From RGDT01 sp964630925 (GTDB taxonomy: Bacteria; Planctomycetota; Planctomycetia; Gemmatales; Gemmataceae): 63,141 nucleotides of DNA. The position numbers and the translations under genes are program-made. The stretch spans positions 1 to 63,141 of the forward strand of contig CAZVZK010000051.1 in assembly GCA_964630925.1 (NCBI GenBank), written 5' to 3'. The notes beneath the pieces are model-generated. The model made no database searches and was not told the DNA's origin. It was given only the letters and a program-made list of their open reading frames with translations. Below, piece by piece: positions 24,545 to 32,231 of the stretch (its first letter is position 1; each line of letters begins with the position of its first letter).

Positions 24545-25891
24545 TCAGCGGCCCATCATGTAGGCTTGCAGGTCGCGGGCGACCTGGCCGCACTTCGTCC
24601 GCCATTCCGCCGACGCCATGCCCCCCAGGGGGCGCATCGTCAGGGTGATCGTCAGGGGGCCGCCGCCGCGGCGCTCCATGTGCAATTCGATGTCGGTGCC
24701 GGTCGCCGGGCCTAGGGCGGATGCCTTGGGGGAGGGGGAGCCGGTGAGCCAGCCGAACAGGCCCCCGGACTTCTTCTCCTGACGCTCGTGCATCTTCACC
24801 TTGATCAGGCCCGGGACGCTCTCGGTCACCTCGGCGCCGAGGTCGTAGATGAAGCCCTTGATCTTCAGCATGGCCATCGACTCGGGCATGTTCGCCTCCA
24901 TCGAGTGGCGGACGGCGTTGCGGTCCACCTCCAGGGGCGCGCTGGCGGACAGGCTCGGCGGGGGCGACGGCGGGGCGGGGCGGCCCTGGGCGGAAGGGCG
25001 GGACGCCTGGGCGGGGGGGCGCGTCGGCTGGAGGCGGCGACCGAGGGCGTTCTCGTAGGCGTCGGCGAGGGCCTGGGCGGTGGCCGGGCGCTGGTCGGGG
25101 TACTTGGCGAGGCACGACATCACGACGCGCTCGATGAGGGGCGGCACGTCGGTGACGCCGATGTCGGCGAAGCGCGGGGGCGGCTCCTTGGCGTGGGCCA
25201 CCATGAGCGTCTCCACGTCGGAGTGGTGGAAGGGGCGGCGGCCTGCGAGCATCTCGTAGAGCATCACCCCGAGGGAGTACAGGTCGGAGCGGGCGTCCAT
25301 GTCGTTGCCACGCACCATCTCCGGGGAGATGTACTCGGGGGTGCCGGAGGCGGCACAGGCGTTCACGTCGCCGATCTCCTCCGGCGAGATGTACATCATG
25401 CCCTTCATCTTGGCGAGGCCGAAGTCCATCAGCTTGACGGACTCCTCCGGGGTGCCGGCTTCCAGGACCATGACGTTGCCGGGCTTGAGGTCTCTGTGCA
25501 GGATGCCGCTGTCGTGAATGTACTGCAGCGCGGAGCAGAGCTGGACGAGGACGCGGCCCGCGCGCTCCGGGGTCAGGCGGCCGCCCTTCTGCATGAGGAG
25601 GTTGAGGTCGGTGCCCTTGAGGTATTCCATGACGAGGATGGGGCCGCGCAGGTCGCGTGTGGACGAGTCGAAGACGCCGACGATGTGCGGGTGGTCGAGC
25701 CGCGACATGAGGTAGATCTCGCGGCGGAAGTGCTCGACGGCCTTGACCTGGGAGCGGAGGGCGTCCTTGAGCATCTTGACGACCACCTCGCGCGGCTGGT
25801 CGAGCTGGCGCGCGAGGTAGATCTTGCTCATCCCGCCCTCGTCGATCTGGCGGGCCACCTTGTACTTGCCGAGCAGGATCTGGCCGAGCAT
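24545..25891 (-). CDS. Ser/Thr protein kinase (Hanks type)
   Basis: 448 aa from ATG at 25891; the 32 codons upstream are not kinase-like. The kinase domain covers about residues 8-275: an altered glycine loop IDEGGMSKIY, Lys 39 in VVVKML, catalytic HRDLKPGN (132-139), DFGLAK (156-161), GTPEYISPEM and SDLYSLGVMLYEMLAGRRPF. No membrane segment is seen; a Pro/Ala/Ser-rich linker leads to a C-terminal domain of about 110 residues with a strand-rich pattern (FIYDLGAEVTESVPGLIKVK, TDIELHMERRGGGPLTITLT). The closely placed PP2C gene suggests a kinase/phosphatase pair. Confidence 0.95.
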   Translation of the reverse strand: MLGQILLGKYKVARQIDEGGMSKIYLARQLDQPREVVVKMLKDALRSQVKAVEHFRREIYLMSRLDHPHIVGVFDSSTRDLRGPILVMEYLKGTDLNLLMQKGGRLTPERAGRVLVQLCSALQYIHDSGILHRDLKPGNVMVLEAGTPEESVKLMDFGLAKMKGMMYISPEEIGDVNACAASGTPEYISPEMVRGNDMDARSDLYSLGVMLYEMLAGRRPFHHSDVETLMVAHAKEPPPRFADIGVTDVPPLIERVVMSCLAKYPDQRPATAQALADAYENALGRRLQPTRPPAQASRPSAQGRPAPPSPPPSLSASAPLEVDRNAVRHSMEANMPESMAMLKIKGFIYDLGAEVTESVPGLIKVKMHERQEKKSGGLFGWLTGSPSPKASALGPATGTDIELHMERRGGGPLTITLTMRPLGGMASAEWRTKCGQVARDLQAYMMGR

Positions 25892-26125
25892 CGTTGGCCT
25901 CGTGGCGGCGTGCGTCCCCGAGCGGCCGGGGCGTTCCCACCTGAACTGTAGTTCGCATTTCGGCCTCACGCCAATCCGTCCCGCCATGAATCACTCCGTA
26001 CGACCGCTACAGGCCGCGCCATTTGACCCCGGCGTCAGAAGCGCCCGGACCGTTTCATGCCGCAGGACTGGCGCGGCCGGCGTGTTCCTACTAAACTGCA
26101 CTCCTGGGATAGGAGGAGGGGAGCC

Positions 26126-26941
26126 GTGTTCGATCTGGCCGACACCGTGTTGACGGGAGACTGTCTGAGGCACCTTGCGGAGATGCCCGAGGGGGTGGTG
26201 GACCTGGCGTTCGCCGACCCGCCGTTCAACATCGGGTACGAGTACGACGTGTACCAGGACCGGCGTGGCCGGGCCGAGTACCTGGCGTGGACGGAGAGGT
26301 GGCTGGCGGCGGTGAAGCGCGTGCTGCGGCCTGACGGCTCCTTCTGGGTGGCCATCGGCGACGAGTACGCGGCGGAGATCAAGGTGCGGCTGGACGCGCT
26401 GGGGCTGACGATGCGGAACTGGATCGTCTGGCATTACACCTTCGGGGTGCACTGCAAGAAGAAGTTCACGCGCAGCCACGCCCACATCCTGTACTACGTG
26501 ATGGACCCGAAGCGGTTCACGTTCGACGCGGACGCGGTGCGTGTGCCGTCGGCGCGGCAGACGACCTACGCGGACCGGCGGGCGAACCCGCTGGGGCGCG
26601 TGCCGGACGACACCTGGGTGTTGCGTCCGCAGGAGCAAGAGGGGTGCTTCCCGGCGGAGAGCGATAGTTGGTTCGTGTCGCGGGTGTGCGGGACGTTCAA
26701 GGAGCGGACGGGGCACCCCTGCCAGATGCCGGAGGCGGTATTGGAGCGGATCATCCGTGTCGCGACGCGGCCCGGCGGGCTGGTGCTGGACCCGTTCGCC
26801 GGCTCGGGGACGACGCTGACGGCGGCGAAGAGGCTGGGGCGGCGCTACATGGGGTGCGAGCTGTCGGAGGACTACGCCGAGGCCGTGCGCGAACGCCTGG
26901 CGGGCGTGCCTGAGGCGGCAGGGGTGGCGCTGACTGAGTAG
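26126..26941 (+). CDS. Orphan beta-class DNA methyltransferase
   Basis: 271 aa from GTG 26126, chosen because a strong AGGAGGAGGGGA ribosome-binding site precedes it. The catalytic motif IV is DPPFNIGY (about residue 31) and motif I, FAGSGTT, comes near the C-terminus (about 225), an order typical of beta-class adenine-N6 or cytosine-N4 methyltransferases. The DPPF form fits N6-adenine more often. No restriction endonuclease or specificity gene is next to it, so it probably has an epigenetic or regulatory role. It is divergent from the kinase gene. Confidence 0.9.
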   Translation: MFDLADTVLTGDCLRHLAEMPEGVVDLAFADPPFNIGYEYDVYQDRRGRAEYLAWTERWLAAVKRVLRPDGSFWVAIGDEYAAEIKVRLDALGLTMRNWIVWHYTFGVHCKKKFTRSHAHILYYVMDPKRFTFDADAVRVPSARQTTYADRRANPLGRVPDDTWVLRPQEQEGCFPAESDSWFVSRVCGTFKERTGHPCQMPEAVLERIIRVATRPGGLVLDPFAGSGTTLTAAKRLGRRYMGCELSEDYAEAVRERLAGVPEAAGVALTE

Positions 26942-27083
26942 CTGACAGCCAGCAACAGCCAGCGAACAGCCAGCTAAAGCCAGCTAAAGCAAGAACAGCC
27001 GGCCTCGCCGTGAGAGGGGGCCGGCTGTTGGTTTTTCAACTGGCTGCTGACTGGCTGTTGACTGGCTGCTAACTGGCTGTCAA
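26941..27083. repeat. CAGCCAG / CTGGCTG repeats flanking a terminator
   Basis: Before the central hairpin are about five units of the type ACAGCCAGC (26945-26990); after it are about four units of the inverse type ACTGGCTGC (27039-27080). The whole region can fold back on itself as a long palindrome between two convergent genes. Confidence 0.7.
26994..27036 (+). terminator. Rho-independent terminator of the DNA methyltransferase gene
   Basis: Arms AACAGCCGGCC (26994-27004) and GGCCGGCTGTT (27019-27029) pair perfectly and are followed by GGTTTTT. Confidence 0.85.
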
Positions 27084-27092
27084 CTCCAAAGG

Positions 27093-27527
27093 TCAGCACT
27101 TGTTCTTCATCACCATGACGTTGGCGATCTGCTGCGCGTCCTCGGGGGAGACGTGGAGGTTGCGGCGGAGGTTGTTGATGAACTCCTTCTCGGAGGCCTC
27201 GACGACGCCGTCGGCGAGGACGAGGTCGCAGGCGTTGGCGAACGCCGGGCGGTGCAGCGGCTCGGGCAGCGCCTTCGTGAAGGACTTGAGCGCCCCGTCG
27301 AAGCCGCTCTTGCGGATGGTGCTGATGGCCCGGCTGACGTAGTTCTGGATCTGATCGATGCTCATGTCGCGGTACAGGCGCATGCGGAGGAGGAGGGCGT
27401 CGAGGCCGTCGGACTCCTCGTCGCTGAACTCGCCGTCGCAGCAGGTGGCCAGGAGCATGATGCCCGCGAAGGCCTCCTCCTTCGAGGGCGCCATCGGGGT
27501 GAGCATCTCGCCGAAGTCCAGCTCCAT
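27093..27527 (-). CDS. TerB-like protein
   Basis: 144 aa, all-alpha. EEAFAGIMLLATCCDGEFSD and FANACDLVLADGVVEASEKE are the two related acidic helix pairs typical of the TerB fold (tellurite-resistance/COG3793 type), which binds a divalent cation; the C-terminal part (INNLRRNLHVSPEDAQQIAN) is also typical. No other ter gene is present, so tellurite resistance should not be assumed. TerB-like proteins often act with membrane or stress-response complexes. Confidence 0.75.
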   Translation of the reverse strand: MELDFGEMLTPMAPSKEEAFAGIMLLATCCDGEFSDEESDGLDALLLRMRLYRDMSIDQIQNYVSRAISTIRKSGFDGALKSFTKALPEPLHRPAFANACDLVLADGVVEASEKEFINNLRRNLHVSPEDAQQIANVMVMKNKC

Positions 27528-27725
27528 GATGTGTGTCTCCGTGAGGGGGATGGGTTTGTGGTATCACACACAAGCGCAGGTCAGTTGTCAAGCACCAAAA
27601 CGCGGTTTCGCCATCGGGCCATCGGTCCGTGACTCGGCCCCGTCGCGCAAGTTCTCCGGCGAGCCGCGTTCCAGCCCCGACCACTCGGTCACGGGGAAGG
27701 GCCGCATCGCAGCGGAGGTTGCATC

Positions 27726-29186
27726 GTGTCGCGCGGTCCCGGAACCATCGTCCTCGTGGCCGCCGTCGGCCTCCTGTCCGTCCTCGCATCGGCGGACGCG
27801 GTCACACTCCTCGCCCGGCTCCGCCCCGATGTCATCGAAATGATGCCGGCCCCGCCCTCGGAGCCGGTCCGTAGCATCGGCCCATCACCCGCCCCGCCCG
27901 TCGTTCCGCACCCCGAAGAGATCGCCCGCACCCCGAACGACCCGCCGGCGGCTCCCGTTGACAACGAGCTGCACATGCCGGCCGAACTGACGGAGCCCCC
28001 GCCACCGGCCGCATGTGCCGCCGCACCGGCGAGGCCCGGGGCCGTTGCGGCCGCGCGCGTCGAGGTCAAGCGCATCCGTGAGCGGACAGCCGACCAGCTC
28101 ATCCACGAGGCCGCGAAGGCGCCGGCCCTCTCCCTCGATCGTTCGGACAAGAGGGCCGAGTCGCTGGAGGCGATCCGGGCCGTCGCCGGCGCCGGCTTCG
28201 ACGCGACGCCGGCGCTGATGAAGCGCCGCCCCGACCTCGTCGGGCTGCCCATTCGCTCCGGGGTGCCGACACGGCTGGGGCCGGCCTCCATCCGGCACCT
28301 GACACGCGGGGCCGAAAAGCTGAAAGGTCGGGCCGGTGACGTGGCGACGTTGCTGGCCGAGGACGGTGTTTGGGGGCAGGCAGATCGCATCCCAGCCATG
28401 ATGCAGGTGTTGATGGCCGAATCGCAGGAGGCGCGCATGGCCCTGGCCCGCCACCTGGGCGGGATGAAAGGCAAGGCGGCCTCGGCCGCGCTGGCGCGGA
28501 TCGCGCTGTACGACCCGGCGCCCGAGGTTCGGCGCGAGGCGATCATGTCGCTGGATGATCGGCCGTCCGCCGAGTACCGCGCCGCGTTGCTGCGTGGCTT
28601 CGCGTCTCCCTGGGCGGCGCCGGCGGAGCACGCGGCGGAGGCGCTCGTGGCGTTACGGCGGGCCGACGCCGCCCAGGCCCTGCTGGCGGTGTGGCACGGC
28701 TCGGACCCGCAAGCGCCCTACCACAAGGATGCGACGGGGGTGCAGAACGTCAAGGAGGTGGTACGGGTCAACCACCGTCTGAACTGCCTCATGTGTCACC
28801 CCGTCTCAACCAACTCGGCCGATCCCCTCCGCCGCGCCGTGCCGCCGATCAGGGAGCAGGGTTTCGGGTACTCGGGCATCGGCCTCGGCGTCGGCAGGTC
28901 GGCGGGGCCACGGAGTGAGACTTTCGTGCGCGCCGATGTGACGTACCTCCGGCAGGACTACTCGGTGAAGATCCACGGCGAGCGTTTCGACCTGTTCGTC
29001 CGCGAGCGCCGCGCCACCCAGGCCGACGTGGATGCGGCGCTGGCCCGCAAGAAGAGAGGGCGGACGCCGCATCAGGAGGCCGCCGGATTCGCCCTGCGCG
29101 AGCTGTCGGGGCAAGAGCCGGGGGCGCGAGACGGGAATTGGATCCGCTTCACCGAAAGGAACCGGTCGCCGATCAAGGAGCGATGA
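27726..29186 (+). CDS. HEAT-repeat protein with one heme motif, tandem copy 1
   Basis: 486 aa from GTG 27726. N-terminal membrane anchor (TIVLVAAVGLLSVLASADAV), a Pro-rich linker to about residue 110, then HEAT-like helical repeats (about 190-345) including KGKAASAALARIALYDPAPE. At about 355 is HRLNCLMCHPVS, one c-type heme motif CLMCH, then YLRQDYSVKIHGERFDLFVR, strongly conserved in all three copies. The protein faces the periplasm. A cytochrome-like electron or binding role is inferred; no partner is visible. Two more copies follow in the same direction. Confidence 0.8.
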   Translation: MSRGPGTIVLVAAVGLLSVLASADAVTLLARLRPDVIEMMPAPPSEPVRSIGPSPAPPVVPHPEEIARTPNDPPAAPVDNELHMPAELTEPPPPAACAAAPARPGAVAAARVEVKRIRERTADQLIHEAAKAPALSLDRSDKRAESLEAIRAVAGAGFDATPALMKRRPDLVGLPIRSGVPTRLGPASIRHLTRGAEKLKGRAGDVATLLAEDGVWGQADRIPAMMQVLMAESQEARMALARHLGGMKGKAASAALARIALYDPAPEVRREAIMSLDDRPSAEYRAALLRGFASPWAAPAEHAAEALVALRRADAAQALLAVWHGSDPQAPYHKDATGVQNVKEVVRVNHRLNCLMCHPVSTNSADPLRRAVPPIREQGFGYSGIGLGVGRSAGPRSETFVRADVTYLRQDYSVKIHGERFDLFVRERRATQADVDAALARKKRGRTPHQEAAGFALRELSGQEPGARDGNWIRFTERNRSPIKER

Positions 29187-29190
29187 CGTT

Positions 29191-29290
29191 GGAATAACCC
29201 GCACGCCGCGCAAGTTCGCGCGGCGTCGGCGTTTCAGCCCCAATCAGTCAGCCGAGAACGGGGAAGGCCGGCGCTGGTGGAGGCTCCACA
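29191..29290 (+). promoter_or_regulatory. Conserved leader with hairpin before HEAT copy 2
   Basis: About 90 bases (from GGAATAACCC to GGAGGCTC) recur at 30689-30782 with few changes, and a weaker version lies at about 27640-27715. Inside, CGCCGCGC (29204-29211) pairs perfectly with GCGCGGCG (29218-29225) around the loop AAGTTC. It could be a promoter, an operator or a structured 5' leader. Confidence 0.6.
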
Positions 29291-29292
29291 CC

Positions 29293-30615
29293 ATGCAGGA
29301 ATCCAGGGGCGTGATCGTGACCGCGCTCATAGTCGGTGCGTCGCTGATCGCGTTGGCGGCGGTATCCGCCGTCGGAGTTCGCCGACTCGAAACTCGGGCC
29401 GAGAAGGCCCCTGCGGCACTACCGCCGGCCGACGAGGCCGCCCCGGCCTACCCCCTGCCGACGCCCGACCCGAGCCCGTCTTCGCCTGCGTATGCCGACA
29501 TCCGCACGGCCCCTGTGAGCCAACCCAACACCCCCCCGGGCTCGTTCGACAAGTTGCCGCCCGATTGGTGGCCGACGCGCAGCGAGGCCTCGGTCCTCGA
29601 GCAGATCAAGGACGCCAAGGCCATCATGCTGGACACCTCGGAGAAGCGGCTCGAGTCGATCCAGTTGGCTCGGGCGTCTGTCGGGCCTGCCGGCGTGGAC
29701 GCGATCCCCGGCCTCCTCGCGCGGCGCGGCGACCTCGCCGGTCTGCCCATCCGCTCCGGGCCGGGGGCGCGACTTACACCGGCCGACGCCCGCATTCTGG
29801 CCGAGGGGTCAGCGGCCCTCAAGCCGGCCTCGCGGAAGGATCCCGCCTCGACGCTGGGCGGGGATGCGGCCTGGAGGCACCCCGCCCTGATCCCCGCCAT
29901 GATGCAGGTGCTCACGGCCGGGGCGCACTCGGACCGCCTCACCCTCGCCGGCCATCTCGCCAGGATCCCGGGGCGTGAGTCGTCGGCGGCACTGGCGCGG
30001 ATCGCGGTCTTCGACCCTCACCCCGAGGTGAGGCTCGAGGCCATCGGTTCCCTCTCCGGACGCCCACAGGGCGAGTACGCCGAGCCCCTCCAGGCCGGCC
30101 TGTCGTACCCCTTGATCGCAGTCGCCCAGAACGCCGCCGAGGCGCTCGTCGCCCTGCGTGGGGCCGACGCCGTCCCCGCGCTGAACGCGGCCTGGAGGCG
30201 GACCGACCCGATGGCCCCCTCCGGCCCGGCCCGGCTTGTCAAGGAGGTGGTGCGCATCCACCACCGGTCCAACTGCCTGATGTGCCACCCGGCCTCCACG
30301 AACCCCGCCGACCGGCCGCGCGACGTGGTCCCGTCGGCGTTAGAGCTGGGCATCGGCCTGGGATTCGGATACGGCATCCCGGCGAAGCTCCCGCCGCGAT
30401 TGCCGCGCACCTTCGTCCGCGCCGACGTGACCTTCCTCAAGCAGGATTACTCGGTCACGCTCAGCGGGGAGCGCTACGACCTCTTCGTGCGCGAACGGCC
30501 GGCGCCGCCGCAGGACGAGGCGGCGGCGCTCGCCCGCGCGAGTGGGCCGACGGGCCATCGATTCGTCGCGGCCATCGCCCTGTTCGTCGTCACGGGGTCG
30601 GTCCCTCGGCCTTGA
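29293..30615 (+). CDS. HEAT-repeat protein with one heme motif, tandem copy 2
   Basis: 440 aa from ATG 29293. Anchor at residues 7-27, Pro-rich linker, HEAT-like repeats, HRSNCLMCHPAS (CLMCH) and FLKQDYSVTLSGERYDLFVR as in the other copies. The end looks frameshifted: after ALFVVTG the expected Trp-containing ending (GWISFAERNRP) is found in another frame that stays open to 30695. One more G in the run at 30594-30597 would restore it. This could be a real mutation or an assembly error. Confidence 0.8.
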   Translation: MQESRGVIVTALIVGASLIALAAVSAVGVRRLETRAEKAPAALPPADEAAPAYPLPTPDPSPSSPAYADIRTAPVSQPNTPPGSFDKLPPDWWPTRSEASVLEQIKDAKAIMLDTSEKRLESIQLARASVGPAGVDAIPGLLARRGDLAGLPIRSGPGARLTPADARILAEGSAALKPASRKDPASTLGGDAAWRHPALIPAMMQVLTAGAHSDRLTLAGHLARIPGRESSAALARIAVFDPHPEVRLEAIGSLSGRPQGEYAEPLQAGLSYPLIAVAQNAAEALVALRGADAVPALNAAWRRTDPMAPSGPARLVKEVVRIHHRSNCLMCHPASTNPADRPRDVVPSALELGIGLGFGYGIPAKLPPRLPRTFVRADVTFLKQDYSVTLSGERYDLFVRERPAPPQDEAAALARASGPTGHRFVAAIALFVVTGSVPRP

Positions 30616-30688
30616 GGGACATCGGCTGGATCAGTTTCGCCGAGAGGAACAGACCCTGGCCAAGGCGCCCTGATGCGCCGGCCCCCTG

Positions 30689-30782
30689 GGAATAACCCGC
30701 ACGCCGCGCAAGTTCGCGAGGCGGCGGCGTTCCAGGGCCAATCAGCCGAGAATGGGGAAGGTCGGCTTCGCAACGGAGGCTC
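30689..30782 (+). promoter_or_regulatory. Conserved leader with hairpin before HEAT copy 3
   Basis: Near copy of 29191-29290. Its hairpin CGCCGCGC (30702-30709), loop AAGTTC, GCGAGGCG (30716-30723) has one mismatch; the loop is unchanged. Confidence 0.6.
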
Positions 30783-30788
30783 ATCGTC

Positions 30789-32228
30789 GTGAGCAGACCG
30801 ACCTTGGTGGCTCTCGTCGCCGCGCTCGGCGCGGCGTTGTTGCTGGGTCTGGGCATCGTCATCACCCGCGGCCGTCCCGCGCCGCCGGCGGCCAAGCCGG
30901 CGGACCACGAGACCGGAACCCCTTCGGTCCTTTCGCGGCTCGTGCTGCGTCTCATGGAGTTGTTGCCGGGCGCTGACGATCCGAAGCCCCGGCAACCCTC
31001 ACCCGTCGTCAAATTGCTCCACCATCCTACGGAGGAGCCCGAGCCGACGCCGGCCGCGGCCGTGCAGGTCATGCCCCCACCCGTCCCCACTCCCCGGCTC
31101 CCCGTGAAACGGATCAACACACGCACCGCCGACGAGATCCTCCGTCGGCTCGCGAAGGCACCCACTGCCGACCTCGACAAGTCCATCACGCGGGCCGAGT
31201 CCATCGAGGCGGCCATCGCGTCCGTCGGCCCGGCAGGCGCGGACGCCACGCCGGCCCTGCTCGCACGCCGCGCCGACCTGGCGGGCCTGCCCTTCCGCTC
31301 CGGCGTGGCGGCGCGGCTCGCCGCCGCCGCTGCCCAGCACCTCGCGAAGGGCTCCACCGCGCTGGAGAAGCTCCGCGACACGGAGCTTGCCGGTGCCCTC
31401 AAACGCGACGAGGCATGGGGCCGGGCCGAGCGCATCCCGGCACTGATGCAGGTCCTGATGGTCAGGGCCGAGTCGGGGCGGCTGGCACTCGCCGGACATG
31501 TGGCCGGGATAATGGGGAAGGAGGCCTCGGCGGCTCTGGCGCAGATCGCCGTCTACGACCCGTCGCCCGACGTGAGGCGTGAGGCGATCACGGGGCTGGA
31601 TGGCCGACCCGCCGCCGAGTACCGGGCCGACCTGGAACGCGGGCTCATGTCCCCGTGGCCGGCCGCCGCCGAACACGCCGCCGAGGCGCTCGTCGCGCTG
31701 CGACGGGTCGAGGCCACACCCGCGCTGATCGCGGCCTACGAGGCGCCTGACCCGCAGGCTCCTTACACCAAGGGCGCCGGCCCGACCAGATTCGTCAAGG
31801 AGCTGGTGGCCGTCAGCCACCGGGCCAACTGCCTGATGTGCCATCCCGCCTCACTCACCGAGGCCGACCAGCCGCGAGCCGTCGTGCCGTCGCAGGAGGA
31901 GCTGATGCGTGTGGGCATGGGTTACGGGTTCATCCTGCCCAGAGCCTCGTCACCCACGAAGCGGACGTTCGTCCGTGCCGACATCACGTACCTCAAGCAG
32001 GACTACTCGGTGATCCTGGGAGGGGAGCGTCACGACCTGTTCGTCCGCGAGCGGCTCAGCACGCCGAAGGACGCGGCGGCGGCGCTCGCCCGTAGGAAGA
32101 AGGGGCGAACGGCCCACCAGGAGGCGGCGGCGTTCGCCCTGCGCGAGCTGACCGGGCAGGACGCCGGGCCGGGCCTCGAAAACTGGTGGCGGTTTGCCCT
32201 GCCCTACCGGGCGGCCTCGGGCGGCTGA
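30789..32228 (+). CDS. HEAT-repeat protein with one heme motif, tandem copy 3
   Basis: 479 aa from GTG 30789. Hydrophobic anchor (VALVAALGAALLLGLGIVIT), Pro-rich linker to about 105, HEAT-like repeats with KEASAALAQIAVYDPSPDVR and EHAAEALVALRRVEATPAL, the heme motif HRANCLMCHPAS (CLMCH), then ITYLKQDYSVILGGERHDLF. The end (about 430-479) has KKGRTAHQEAAAFALRELTG as in copy 1. It lacks the second heme-ligand patterns of multiheme cytochromes, so a mono-heme protein is predicted. Confidence 0.8.
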   Translation: MSRPTLVALVAALGAALLLGLGIVITRGRPAPPAAKPADHETGTPSVLSRLVLRLMELLPGADDPKPRQPSPVVKLLHHPTEEPEPTPAAAVQVMPPPVPTPRLPVKRINTRTADEILRRLAKAPTADLDKSITRAESIEAAIASVGPAGADATPALLARRADLAGLPFRSGVAARLAAAAAQHLAKGSTALEKLRDTELAGALKRDEAWGRAERIPALMQVLMVRAESGRLALAGHVAGIMGKEASAALAQIAVYDPSPDVRREAITGLDGRPAAEYRADLERGLMSPWPAAAEHAAEALVALRRVEATPALIAAYEAPDPQAPYTKGAGPTRFVKELVAVSHRANCLMCHPASLTEADQPRAVVPSQEELMRVGMGYGFILPRASSPTKRTFVRADITYLKQDYSVILGGERHDLFVRERLSTPKDAAAALARRKKGRTAHQEAAAFALRELTGQDAGPGLENWWRFALPYRAASGG

Positions 32229-32231
32229 CGC

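Noticed and set aside
26974..27789. Open frame on the minus strand over the terminator and repeats
   Set aside because: It runs through the CTGGCTG array and overlaps the TerB-like gene in another frame.
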